From Epiperipatus broadwayi (lineage: Eukaryota; Onychophora; Udeonychophora; Euonychophora; Peripatidae): DNA of 64,000 bases. The stretch lies in NCBI GenBank assembly GCA_028023455.1, contig JAQFVV010006630.1, positions 535,696-599,695 on the forward strand, read 5' to 3'. The notes under the pieces were generated by a model. The model saw nothing but the letters and a program-made list of their open reading frames with translations. It was not told the origin of the DNA and ran no database searches. This document shows positions 20,860 through 33,497 of the stretch, piece after piece; position 1 is the first letter of the stretch, and each line of letters begins with the position of its first letter. The position numbers were made by a program, and so were the translations under genes.

Positions 20860-23362
20860 ATATGGTAGAGTATTTTGAAAACCAGCTCTGAAGAACCATT
20901 GCCAATTTTCATGTTGGTTGAGTTGAACTTCCATAGAAGTAGGGATGCAATACATAAGAGGTTAGACACTTGTCTGGATGCAATCCAGCAAGTTCCAAAA
21001 ACTAAAGAGAGTTGCCTATCCTGGTTATGACCACAAGAAAGTCACATATGTATTGTGAAATTCAAGATGAAATTGATTGGCATAAAATCTGAACTACTAT
21101 GGCTAATGATTTAATTCCAGCTTCAATTTACAAATTGTTATACTTCAATCAAAAGTGCTGTGAAACAATAATATGGCCATACATAAATAATAGGATAATA
21201 TTTAGCCCAAGAAAAAATAATTCGATACAAACACCAACAATTGAGGACTAGAGACACATATCAATAGAAGATATTAACTCTTAAAATCCTCACTAGAATA
21301 TTGTTTAGAAGGCTGCATTCACTGGTTGACTCTAAAATATCACAGGCCTATCATGCTGTAAAATGCAGATGTGCTGTTATTGCAGCCATAAAGATTTAGA
21401 AAGCAATAAAATATGCTAAAGAACTAAGATTAACACAATATTATGCCATTCAAATTGATTTCAAATCAGCTTTCAACCTAGTGAATTGGACATATTAATG
21501 GAAAATATGAAAAACTTAATATACCTAAACATAAATATTTAATAAATGCAATTGAAAACTGCATCAGAAATAGCAGAATATCAATTAAAAATTATATGAG
21601 GAGATCCAATTTCTTTATTTCAAAAAAGGACATTCCACAGGGTTATCCACTGGCTGCACTGTTTTTTTGCTATTTATCTGGATCCTCTGGTGAAGGAGGT
21701 GGAAAGCCTAGTCCCTAGCATTTACTTACCAAATCTAGGTGCAAAAATAGGTGTAACCACATTCATAGATGACATAATAATTTTTCAAGATAATTGCAAT
21801 ATGCAAGTAGTGATGAACATTCTTAAAGATTTCCAAAGAAAGACAGGCTGTTATTCAGTCATCAAAGTCAGCAGCATAGCAATTGGCACTGGAAAAAAAT
21901 ACTGTGACTTTCTAGCTTCCCCATCAATATATTTGGGAATACCACTATATCAGTCCCAAACCTCCATGAATAGATATCTAAATAATTTAATAGCCAAAAA
22001 AATTGCAGAGAAAATTAACAACTTTTCCTCATTGAAACTATAAGATGTCACAAGGACTAAAATATTTAATGTTATTGTAACAAGAATCTTGGGATATTAT
22101 GCCCACTGTGTAAATCTTTATAATAAAATGATAAGCAAAATAGCAAAGAAATATATTTGGAGAAAGGCATCAAAGTTAATATCAGTTTCAATTTTGCAAA
22201 TACCAATTAATAAAGATGGCCTTAATCTGATTGATCTAAGAGAATACATTTCTTTTATTAAAGACAAAACATACATGAATGTAATTAAATGAAACTGCTT
22301 CAACCCACCAATGGTTGATATAAAAATCTACAGACAGATATGAAAAGAAAAAAGATCCTTCTTAACTGATTTGTTGATAACTTACAAGAATCTGCAAGAT
22401 GACCTGGATGTAAGTAGCTTGCAAGGACTTAAATATAGGGACTTAAAATAAAGATGTCAAATGTTGAGAAGATGTCTGGCCTAGCATATCAATAAAAAAT
22501 GTTTTGAAAGATTTACAATCAATATGTGCTCCCCAGTCTTACATTAAGTTCATGTTCAGGATGGTAAATGGGATTTTTTAGACAACAACTTATCTGAATA
22601 GAAGACTGCATATGAACTTATAGAGTCTCCATGTATATTCTGTAGAGGTAATGAAGAAACCTTCTTGCATTTGTTTGAAGAATGCAGGGCCTTTTGGAAA
22701 ATTATAAACCGAGTTTTTCATACTCCAATTTTAAACTTAAAAAATATAATGGTAAAACATATTAAAAACTTCAACCCACATAATGCAATGATAGTGATAC
22801 ACACACTAAAAACAATATGGTCAAAAAGATGTTCTATGATCTTCGATAATAAAAAGTATAACTGGATTAGGAAACTGGATAAGGATTGGGATAAATATTT
22901 CAATCAGTGTCTAAAATACCTGCCTAAATAGAATATGAAAAAAATTGGGGTGGTTCTGTGCCAACTGTATGCGAGATATGGAATTGAATTTTAAAAAACC
23001 AAATATATGTTTAAGAAAAGCAATATGTGAATAGGCTTTAAATTAAAATCCAGCACTACTGCTATCCTAGCGCTTATAGGGAGGGAATCGGCCATTGCAA
23101 ATGGAGCACCGGCTATTTACCTTAAGGAGAAATAAATCTATATTGAAAGAAGTTTTCAAATCCTACATAACTTACGGAAAGGAAGCCAGAAAAGGGAAAA
23201 GGGAAGGGTGGAGAAAGACGAAAAAGAAAGAAGAAGCAAAAAAGGAGAAAAAGAAAAAAAAAGAAGGAAAAGGAAATTAACATGTAATTAGTCTTTTTGT
23301 ATAATATATATAGATTGTGTGATTTTTAATAAAGACTTTACTTAAAATAAAATAAAATAATT
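20860..23362 (+). pseudogene. non-LTR retrotransposon (LINE) remnant: reverse transcriptase and zinc finger, degenerate
   Basis: Plus-strand pieces in several frames give the usual RT order: NDLIPASIYKLL (about 21105), HISIEDINS (about 21256), ISQAYHAVKCRCAV, IQIDFKSAFNLVN (about 21450), DIPQGYPLAALFF (about 21630) and FIDDIIIF (21762-21785). The last is the catalytic box with IDD in place of ADD. Downstream is a CCHC finger, CIFCRGNEE with HLFEEC (22632-22685), as in R2/Tx1/L1-type ORFs. A Lys/Glu-rich tail follows, and the 3' end has AATAAAG then (TAAAA)n at about 23345-23362. Many stops and frameshifts; inactive. The exact clade is uncertain. Confidence 0.75.
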
Positions 23363-24910
23363 CTGAAAAAACGAAGGAATAAATTTATTTTACGTAAGAA
23401 ATTTGACTTGAGGTGATTTTTTTTAAAAGAAGAAAATGTTTTTAAAGAATAACTAATTAAATAATTTTAAAGCAATTAAATAATAAAAATGAATTTCAGA
23501 AAATTATTTTTTAAAAGTTAGAGAACAAAGGTTAAGAACAAAATAACTTTTGATTAGAAGTAAAGTATTGGTCCAAAAAATTAACAGCTGGAAAGTTTTA
23601 AAATTACTTTCCCGCTGGACTTATAAAAGATAAATAATATTTGTTAACCTACACGAATTTATTTATAATTTAAAAGTGGTATAAAAAATAATAATAATTA
23701 TCTAGAGACTTTTAAAGAGACAGAGTATATTTCTTTATTTTAAAGAGAAAAAAAATATTTATTTATAATTTAAGAGCACTGGTATTAATTAATTGTACAA
23801 TAAAATAATTAGAATTAATAAACTAAACTATTTTATTTTAAATTAGAATACACATATATGTGTGTGCATATTAGTTTGCGTGTGTTGTTTAATTGTTTGT
23901 AATACATCATTAACAAATGAAATATTTTTATATTATAATGCGCACACATATATATATCTATGCATTTAAGTATTATTATGACACGATAATTTTCATTAGC
24001 TAAATAATTATGAAACATTGTATATTATTACAAGGGCATGTCTGTGTTCTTATATATATGTGTGCCCTGCAGACTTTTGTTAATAGATCTTAAATTATAA
24101 TGCTGTGTTTTCAATCTATGGAAGAGTCTTTTCAAATATTTGTAAAACAAAATGAAAATGATATATTTATATTATAAAGTATTTAACAGACTCATTTCAT
24201 TTTTATTATTATTTCTAATTAATAAATTTATCTATCACTGTTTTAAGTTATTCCGGTGAAATTATTTAATATTAAATTACATTTAAGTATTATATATTTG
24301 TATTATCTTTTGATTACTGTTACAGTTCTTATAGTCCTTGTATATCAAGCTAGTTTACAGCAATAAAAGTTTTTACACTATACATGTACGGATATAGGTT
24401 TATTTTTGGATATCCAGATTATTCTGTGTAGAATTTGTACGAAACAAAGATAAAGATCATCTTTAAAATCCACTCACGTTATGATAATTACTATTTTATT
24501 GATGGCTAATTTACTTAAAGCACTTGGTGAGCAAGCAAGAGTATTGATGATGATCAGCATGATATCTTTATCTGATGATTTTATGTGTATTATTGTGATT
24601 TTAGCACTTGAAATGTGTTCATGTAAATTATTGCGTTTGTATTATGCCATAAGTTTAACCTTGGCTAAATGATAGAATTTATGAAATATTTTTTTAAACT
24701 CTAGCCACAAAGGATTACTGTTTATACTTTTAATGATTAATTATAATGATGTATATAAAATTTATAAGTAGTTTATTGTTATATATATATCTCTGAATGC
24801 GGACCCTCTTCTCATATTTATTTTATTTATTTTGAAGTGATGATGATTTACCATCTCCTCATTATATCCCATTAATTTGTATTGTCAATATATATATATA
24901 TGTGTAATTA
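23363..24910. other. AT-rich sequence, no gene seen
   Basis: Short (TA)n/(CA)n runs near 23855-23960. The last part (about 24880-24938) is the tip of the PLE that continues at 25966. Confidence 0.4.
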
Positions 24911-24938
24911 TATAACTGAATATTTGTAAATACAGTAA

Positions 24939-25965
24939 TATCAACAAATTAAAAATCCTTTTTTTTTTTCAAAAACTTTATTTTTTTATATCTCAATACT
25001 GAACATATATATATACATTTATATAATACAAAACTCAAACGTTTCAACTGTTTTTATATCATACAGTCATTTTCAAGGATCTGCAACGACAATATAAAAT
25101 ACATATTTATAAATAAATTTTAATTACATAAAAACTTCCTCTTACATTAACATAAACAGTAACAAACATATTAAACATATATAAATATATTTTACTTACA
25201 TCTCTCTCCCACTGCTATATTTCATTTCTCTTTGTTTTACATTATTTAATTACAAATCTGTCCTAAAATCATCCAAGAAACTTTCTATACAAATTTTAAT
25301 ACCAACTCTAATTTTCAAAAACCTCCCCTTTTTTAAATCTTATCTAAAACCCGTCTTAAAACTGCATTTCTATACAAATTTTAGATAAGATTTAAAAAAG
25401 GGGAGGTTTTTGGAAATTAGAGTTGGTATCTTATCTAAAACCCGTCTTAAAACTGCATTCCTAAACTAGGAATGCAGTTTTAAGACGGGTTTTAGATAAA
25501 ATTTAAAAGAGGGGAGGTTTTTGGAAATTAGAGTTGGTATTAAAATTTGTATAGAAAGTTTCTTGGATGATTTTAGGACAGATTTGTAATTAAATAATGT
25601 AAAACAAAGAGTAATGAAATAGAGCAGTGGGAGAGAGATGTAAGTAAAATATATTTATATATGTTTAATATGTTTGTTACTGTTTATGTTAATGTAAGAG
25701 GAAGTTTTTATGTAATTAAAGTTTATTTATAAATATGTATTTTATATTGTCTTTGCAGATCCTTGAAAATGACTGTATGATATAAAAACAGTTGAAACAT
25801 TGGAGTTTTGTATTATATAAATGTATATATATGTTCAGTATTGAGATATAAAAAAATAAAGTTTTTGAAAAGAAAAAGGAGAAGGATTTTTAATTTGTTG
25901 ATATTATTGTAGAACATATATATTTTAAAAGAAAAAGTGAATGTACCTTTGCTGTGTTATCTTGA
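24939..25965. mobile_element. 1.0 kb palindromic insertion with 12 bp target-site duplication
   Basis: TAAATACAGTAA stands on both sides (24927-24938 and 25966-25977), splitting the PLE end. Inside, 24939 onward (TATCAACAAATTAAAAATCC) is the reverse complement of the sequence ending at 25903. The arms are about 400 bp and nearly identical. The centre holds further nested inverted copies of AAAACCCGTCTTAAAACTGC and GGGGAGGTTTTTGGAAATTA. A 62 bp tail follows the right arm. Each arm reads CCTTGAAAATGACTG and CAGTTGAAAC, reminiscent of PLE terminal motifs, then AATAAAG. No intact frame. Best guess: two inverted tail copies of another PLE-type element inserted together. Confidence 0.75.
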
Positions 25966-28486
25966 TAAATACAGTAACTAAATAATTAAAAATTTTATCC
26001 ACTTAGGAGGCTTTCCATTATCCCAGTAGTCTTTGTCAACTAAACCTTTGAAATGCTAACTTTCCCACAATTCCAGGATCTTAACGTTTGCTGCTTGCCT
26101 GTTAATTAAGTCATGTTTATATTTGTATATTAGCATAGGTTCCTTTATTTTTTTTATTATTTTTTTCAATTTGCAATAGTTTTACATTGTTAAAATTGAA
26201 GTCAAAACCATAAATACATGATTTATTATGGTCGTAAAAAAACAAATGCTGAAATATTATTATCTACTATGTAATTTTGTTTCGATTTCTGAACTCATTT
26301 TAATAATAGCAAGTGTTCTTTAGTTCTTTTTTCCAACGTACATCTAGATTCACCTATATATCCATTGCCACACCTACATATCCATTTATAAATGACACAA
26401 TTTTTATTTATAAATGAGGTTTTATTTTTGGAGTTATTTATTAATTTGTTTAATGTAGGAGATGTGTAAAATGCAATGTCAAATATACCTTTATAAATTT
26501 TCCTTATAAAATTTACTTGATCATTTGAAATATATGGGATTGATATCCATATTTTTTATTAGCAGGAGAATCAATATTATTATTAAAATTTTTATTCTTA
26601 TATTTTGTATTAAAATCTCTAATAACATTATATATATATATGACTATAACTGTAGCCAACATTTAACAATTCATTCGAATATATTTTGATATTTTTGCCT
26701 TTATCCAATGAATATTTGCAAAGACTTATTTCTAAATAGGAAGGACTTCAAACCTGCCATTTTGTGTGACAGTGGCACTTTTTATTTATATGAAATATAA
26801 CCTCTTTTTACTATTGGTTCAATGGTCATACAGTAATCCAGCATACATTGATTTCTAGTTATTTTAAAATCAAGAAACTGAACGCACATTAAATGTTCAT
26901 CTGTTCTTATCCATCTTAGGTCTTTTAAACCATTTAATTCTTTACACACCTCATTAATTGTATTTGGTTTACCACATACAAAAACATCATCAACATATCA
27001 ATAACATACAATAATATTTTTTTGATAATATTTCTTTTTCAAAAAATTTTCTTCATATGTAGAAATTATAAAATGACATATTTGAGCAACAGTAGGTAAA
27101 TCCATGGGCCATCCATTGCACATTTTATAAAAATGCTTATTAAAAACTGCATAAATATTTTTAGCGATAAAATTTAATGTTTCATTTATAAATTTTATTA
27201 TTTTCATGTTAACATTTTTTAAACTTAATGTGTTGGAAATAATTTGATAGATGCCATTTGATCAATTGATCCATACATTTCACTAACATTTAGAGTATGT
27301 ATAACATCATTAACATCGATCTTAACATTACAGATTTTATTAACAAAATCAAATGAAGAACATATTGTATATTTACCAAAACCAAGAATTTCTTGTAGCA
27401 TTTTCTCAATTAAACAACATGTTTCATAATAAAATCCCCTCCCCTAATCAACCATTAAATTCAATGGTTTGTTTTCTTTATGCAGTTTTATATATGAAAA
27501 AATCTTAAGACATTATGCAGCAGAAGGGTAAATTTTATAATAAGTACTACTATCAATTGCTTTATTTTTGGATTTTTTAAAATGTTATTAAAAAATTGAA
27601 TATGTAAATTTTCTATATTTACTTTATCAACTTTTATAAAGTTAAGATTCTTCATTTGAGTAATTACTTTGTCTTCATAATTAGATTTTAATAACTAACA
27701 CATTCTAAGGCTTTTATCTTCTTTTATACAAACTAAATTGTTCTCAGATGTAATTTTTTTAAATTTAGATATGTGTACTTTCCAATCATAATCCATTTTA
27801 TAATTAAACTTTTTTTTTTACTTTTTTTACTAAATCCTTACAAACTTTTAAATCAGATTTAATTCTGCTTAAGGAATTTTCAACCAAAGATTTCAATTCT
27901 AGATCACTGTCTTCCCCTGACCGCCAACATATTTTGCACCAAGATTTAATGAATGTTTTTGTTGAAAATCGAGATCCATATTCGACAAATTAACCTAATT
28001 ATTATCTTGAGATTGACTTTTAAGGGTCTTATAATACAAAAAGTTGATTTTTCTGTCAAATTTCATACACATTTTTTCATAATATCAATTAAATGACATT
28101 TGACAGTTACTTTTAAAATTAAACCGATCATCTCAGTTATTTAAGTCAAATAATTTAAACATTTTAAATATTGCCTTTTAGCAAATATTAAATGTTTGCA
28201 CATGGAAATTATACTTTGTAATACAATAATTTTTGTATAACAAATCGTATTCAATGTCAACTTGCAGGACATATTAACTTTTATATTACAGCAATTTGGA
28301 TATATTTTAAATCTTTTGCAATCATATAAAAACTGCAATTTACATTTTAAATCAATTATTGTGAAAGTTACCTTATGCCATTCTTTAATAATCCACATTT
28401 TATTTCTCATATTAAATGCCATTAGTATATATGTAATAATATTATTTGATGTCTGTATTTTTAAAGCAACATACATGATTATATAA
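25966..28486 (-). pseudogene. Penelope-like element copy A (RT plus GIY-YIG), degenerate
   Basis: The minus strand from 28476 begins MYVALKIQTSNNI (N-terminal region). It passes RT motif B, NGWPMDLPTVAQ (about 27080-27120), and motif C, YVDDVF (about 26985). It ends with a GIY-YIG endonuclease, CVIYKWICRC then GYIGES (26341-26403). PLEs couple target cutting by GIY-YIG with reverse transcription. Several stops, including a TGA just before YVDD, make it inactive. The 3' end carries KPPKWIKFL and the junction CAAATATTCAGTTATATAAT. The 24911-24938 stretch is the same end displaced by the palindromic insertion. Confidence 0.8.
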
Positions 28487-29673
28487 CTGAATATTTGTAA
28501 ATACAGTAACTAAATAATTAAAAAGTTTATCCACTTAGGAGCACTTTTGATTATCCCAGTAATCTTTGTCAGCTAAAGCTTTAAAATGCTAACATTCCCA
28601 CAATTCTGGGATCTTAATGGTTGCTTGTCGCCTGTTAATTAAGTCATGTTTATATTTCTATATTAGCATAGCTTCCTTTATTTTTCTTTTTTTGTTATTT
28701 TTTTCAATTTGCAACATTTTTCCATTGTTAAAATTAAAGTCAAAACCATAAATACATGATTTATTATGTTTGTAAAAAACAGATGCTGAAATATTATTAT
28801 CTACTATGCAATTTAGTTTCGATTTCTGAACTCATTTTAATAATAGCAAGTGTTCTTTAGTTTTTTTTCCAACATACATCTAGATTCACCTATATATAGA
28901 TTGCCACACATACATATCCACTTATAAATGAAACAATTTTTATTTATAAATGAGGTTTTATTTTTGGAGTTATTTATTAATTTGTTTAATGTAGGAAGTG
29001 TGCAAAATTCAATATGACATATACCTTTATAAATGTTTCTTATAAAATTTACTTGATCATTTGAAATGTATGGAACTGATATCCATATATTTTTATTAGC
29101 TGGAGAATCAATATTATTATTAAAATTTTTATTCTTATATTTTGTATTAAAATGTCTAATAAATTATATATATGATTATAACTGTAGCCAACATTTAACA
29201 ATTCATTCGAGTATATTTCAATAATTTTGCCTTTATCTGATGAATATTTGCAAAGACTATTATTTCTAAATAAGAAGAACTTCAAACCTGCCATTTTGTA
29301 TGACATTGGCACTTTTGATGTATATGAAATATAAACTCTTTTTACTATTGGTTCAATGGTCATACAGTAATCCAGCATGTATTAATTTCTAGTTATTTTA
29401 AGATCAAGAAACTGAATGCACATTAAATCTTCATCTATTTTATCCATCTTAGGCCTTTTAAACCATTTAATTCTTAAAACAACTCATTATTTCTATTTGG
29501 TTTACCACATACAAAAACATCATCAACATATCGATAATATACAGTAATATTTTTTTGATAATATTCTTTTTTCAAAATATTTTCTTCATATGTAGAAATT
29601 AGAAAATTACAGATTTGAGCAACCGTAGGTAAACCCATGGGCCATCCATTGCACATTTTATAAAAACCCTTAT

Positions 29674-29987
29674 GTAAATGAGGCATTTATTTACATATGT
29701 TTAGTTTCAGTTAAGAGTGACATTTTGTAAATTCTAGATAATTTTGTTGACGTCATTCATTTAGACATAGTAAACAGTAATTTAAAGTGATTGATTTATC
29801 CTCACACATTCATATCCAGTACTTAAGATTTGCCCATATATAAGCATTTGGGTTGAATGAATAAGTGGATTCATTTATTTGTTCACAGAGTTTATCTTGT
29901 GTTGGAAATGAAAATATTCATTTATTATTATTAACATTCATAAAAAGTGCATGTATGTTAGCTTGAACGGCTAATCTTTAGTTTATT
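29674..29987. mobile_element. 314 bp insertion with 14 bp target-site duplication
   Basis: ATAAAAACCCTTAT (29660-29673) and ATAAAAATCCTTAT (29988-30001) flank sequence missing from sister PLE copies. It starts GTAAATGAGGC and contains TGACGTCA-like GACGTCATTC and CATATATAAGC (a TATA box, about 29837). No coding. The duplication length fits a LINE-mobilised or PLE-type insertion better than an LTR. Confidence 0.65.
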
Positions 29988-30455
29988 ATAAAAATCCTTA
30001 TTAAAAACTGCATAACTATTTTATTAATAAAATTTAATGTTTCAGTTACAAATTTTATTATTTTCATGTTAACATTTTTTAAATGTAATGCGTTGGAAAT
30101 AATTTCGAGATAGATGCCAATCGATCAATTGATCCATACATTTCACTAACATCTAGAGTACATATAATGTTATTAATATTGATCTTAACATTACAGATTT
30201 TATTTAAAAAATCAAATGAAGAACATATTGTATATATTTACCAAAAGCAAGAATTTCTTGTAGCATTTTCTCAATTAAACAACACATTTCATAATAAAAC
30301 ACCTCCCCCAAAATGAACCATTAAAGACATGGTTTGTTTTCTTTATGCACTTTTATATTTGAAAAAATCATAGGACATATTGCAGCAAAAGGGTAAATTT
30401 TATAATAAGTACTATTATCAATCGCTTTATTTTTGGCTTTTTTAAAAATGTTATT

Positions 30456-30548
30456 GAAATTAAATTGAGAGTGCAAATCTCTCAAGCACTTATGACTATC
30501 ACCAGCCAATCAGATCAAGCACGTATGTGCTTTATAAAAATAAATATT
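30456..30548. mobile_element. 93 bp insertion with perfect 12 bp target-site duplication
   Basis: AAAAATGTTATT occurs at 30444-30455 and 30549-30560, and the sequence between is absent from copies A and D. It contains CCAATCAG and CTTTATAAAAATAAA and two AAGCAC words in the same orientation. Probably a very small non-autonomous retrotransposon. Confidence 0.6.
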
Positions 30549-31092
30549 AAAAATGTTATTATAAATCGAATACATAAACTTTCTATATTTACTTTATGAA
30601 CTTTTATACAGTTAAGATTTTTTATTTGAGTAACTACTTTGTCTTCATAATCAGATTTTAATAACAAATGCATTCTAAGTTCCTTATCTTTTTTTACACA
30701 AATTAAATAGGTCTCAGATGTGAATTTTTTAAATTTAGATATATGTATGTTCTAATTGCAATCTGCTTTATAATTAAACTTTTTTCTTTTACATTTTTTA
30801 CTAAATCCTTACAAACTTTTAAATCAGATTTAATTCTGCTTAAGGAATTTTCAGCGGAAAATTTCAATTCTAGATGACTGTCTTCCCACTGACTGCCATC
30901 ATATTTTGCACCAAGATTTAATCTATGTTTTTGTTGAAAATCAAGATCTGTATTCGACAAATTAACATAATTATAATCTTGAGATTTACTTTTAAGGCTC
31001 TTATAATAGAAAAAGTTGATTTGTTTAACAAATTTTATACACATTTTTTCATAATATCGATTAAATGACATTTGACAGTTACTTTTAAAATT

Positions 31093-31580
31093 AAACAAAT
31101 TAATAAATAACTCCAAAAATAAAACTTTATTTATAAATAAAAATTGTGTCATTTATAAATGGATATGTAGGTGTGCCAGTGGATATATAGGTGAATCTAG
31201 ATGTGCATTGGAAAAAAGAATTAAAGATCACTTGCTATTATTAAAATGAGTTCAGTAATTGAAACAAAATTGCATAGTAGATAATAATATTTCAGCATCT
31301 GTTTTTTACAACCATAATAAATCATGTATTTATGGTTTAACAATATAAACATATTACAAATTGAAAAAAATGATAAAAGAAAAATAAAGGAAGCTATGCT
31401 AATATACAAATATAAACATGACTTAATTAACAGGCAAGCAGCAAAAGTTAAGATCACAGAATCATGGGAAAGTTAGCATTTCAAAGCTTTAGTTGACAAA
31501 GATTACTGGGATAATCGAAAGCCCTCCTAAGTGGATAAAATTTTTAAATATTTAGTTACTGTGTTTACAAATATTCAGTT
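31093..31580 (+). pseudogene. Penelope-like element fragment C (GIY-YIG end only)
   Basis: Plus-strand fragment starting NKLINNSKNKT, with CVIYKWICRC, GYIGES and LEKRIKDHLLLL (31143-31250), the best preserved GIY-YIG nuclease core here. It then decays to the element end CAAATATTCAGTTATATAAT at about 31580. It starts abruptly, head-to-head against copy B. Confidence 0.8.
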
Positions 31581-33421
31581 ATATAATTATGTATATTGCT
31601 TTAAAAATACAGACATTGAATAATAATATTATTATTTATATACTAAAGAAATTTAATACAAGAAATGAAATGTGGATTATTAAAGAATGGCATAAGGTAA
31701 CTTTCAAAATAATTGACTTAAAATGTAAATTGCAGTTTTTATATGATTGCAAAAAATTTAAAATAGATCTGAATTGCTGTAATATAAAAGGTAATATGTT
31801 CTGAAAGTTGACTTTGAATACGATTTGTTATATGAAAATGATTGTATAATGAAGTGTAATTTTTATGTGCAAACATTTAATATTTGATAAAAGGCAATAT
31901 TTAAAAAGTTTAAATTATTTAATTGACTTAAATAGCTGAGATGATGGGTATAATTTTAAATATCATTTAATGGATATTATGAAACAATGTGTATGAAATT
32001 TGATAGAAAATTCAACTTTTTGTATTATAAGAGCCTTAAAAGTCAATCTCAAGATAATAATTAGATTAATTTGTCGAATATGTAACTCGATTTTCAACAA
32101 AAACATATATTAAATCTTGGTGCAAAATATGTTGGCAGTCAGTGGGAAGTCAGTGATCTAGACTTGAAATCTTCAGTTGAAAATTCCTTAAGCAGAATTA
32201 AATCTGATTTAAAAATTTGTAAGAATTTAGTAAAAAAAGTAAGAGAAAAAAGTGTAATTATAAAACGGATTACAATTGGAATGTACACATATCTCAATTT
32301 AAAAAATTTACATCTGAGAACAATTTAATTTGTATAAAAGAAGATAAGGCCCTTAGCATGTGTTTGTTATTAAAATCTGATTATGAAGACAAAGTAATTA
32401 CTCAAATGAAGAATCTTAACTTTATGAAAGTTGATAAAGTAAATATAGAAAATTTTACGTATTCAATTTATTAATAATATTTTTAAAAAAGCCAAAAATA
32501 GAACGATTGATAATAGTACTTATTATAAAATTTACTCTTCTGCTGCAATATGTCCTAAGATTTTTTCAAATATAACACTGCACAAAGAAAATAAACCATT
32601 GTGTTTAATGTTTGCATTGAAGGGGGGTGTTTTATTATGAAACATGTTGCTTAATTGAGAAAATGCTACAAGAAATTCTTGGTTTTGGTAAATATACAAT
32701 AACTTCTTCATTTAATTTTGTTAAAAAAATCTGTAATGTTAAGATTGATGTTAATGATTTTATATGTACTCTAGATGTTAACGAAATGTATGGATCAATT
32801 GATAGAATGGCATCTATCGAAATTATTTCCAATATATTAAGTTTAAAAACTGTTAATGTGAAAATAATAAAATTTATAAATGAAACATTAAATTTTATCG
32901 ATAAAAATATTTATCCGGTTTTTAATAAGAATTTTTATGAAATGTGCAATGGATGGCCCATGGGTTTACCTACTGTTGCTCAAATATGTAATTTTATAAT
33001 TTCTACATATGAAAAAAATATTTTGAAAAAGTAATATTATCAAAACAATATTACTTATATTATTGATATCTTGATGATGTTTTTGTATGTGGTAAACCAA
33101 ATACAATTAATAAGTTGTTTAAAGAATTAAATTGTTTAAAAGTCCTATGATGGATAAAAACAGATGAAGCTTTAATGTGCGTTCAGTTTCTTGATCTTAA
33201 AATAACTAGAAATCAATGCATGTTGGATTACTGTATGACCATTAAACCAATAGTAAAAAGAGGTTATATGTCATATAAATCAAAAGTGCCAATGTCACAC
33301 AAAATGGCAGATTTGAAGTCCTTCCTATTTAGAAATAATAATCTTTACAAATATTCATCGGATAAAGGCAAAAATATTGAAATATATTCTAATGAATTGT
33401 TAAATGTTGGCTACAGTTATA

Positions 33422-33497
<76 letters not shown>

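Larger units (their letters stand above)
28487..31092 (-). pseudogene. Penelope-like element copy B, 5'-truncated, with two insertions
   Basis: Joined head-to-tail to copy A through the same CAAATATTCAGTTATATAA junction at about 28487-28500. The minus strand carries an N-terminal part (about 31090-30600), RT motif B NGWPMGLPTVAQ and motif C YRYVDDVFVCGKPN (29686-29474, open), and GIY-YIG (about 28925-28880, YIGES). It is cut at 31092, where it abuts a plus-strand fragment. Insertions at 29674-29987 and 30456-30548 each have short direct repeats. Stops and shifts elsewhere. Confidence 0.8.

Noticed and set aside
29049-29378. Separate gene of 109 codons
   Set aside because: It is the RT-to-GIY-YIG linker of PLE copy B, matching copies A and D.
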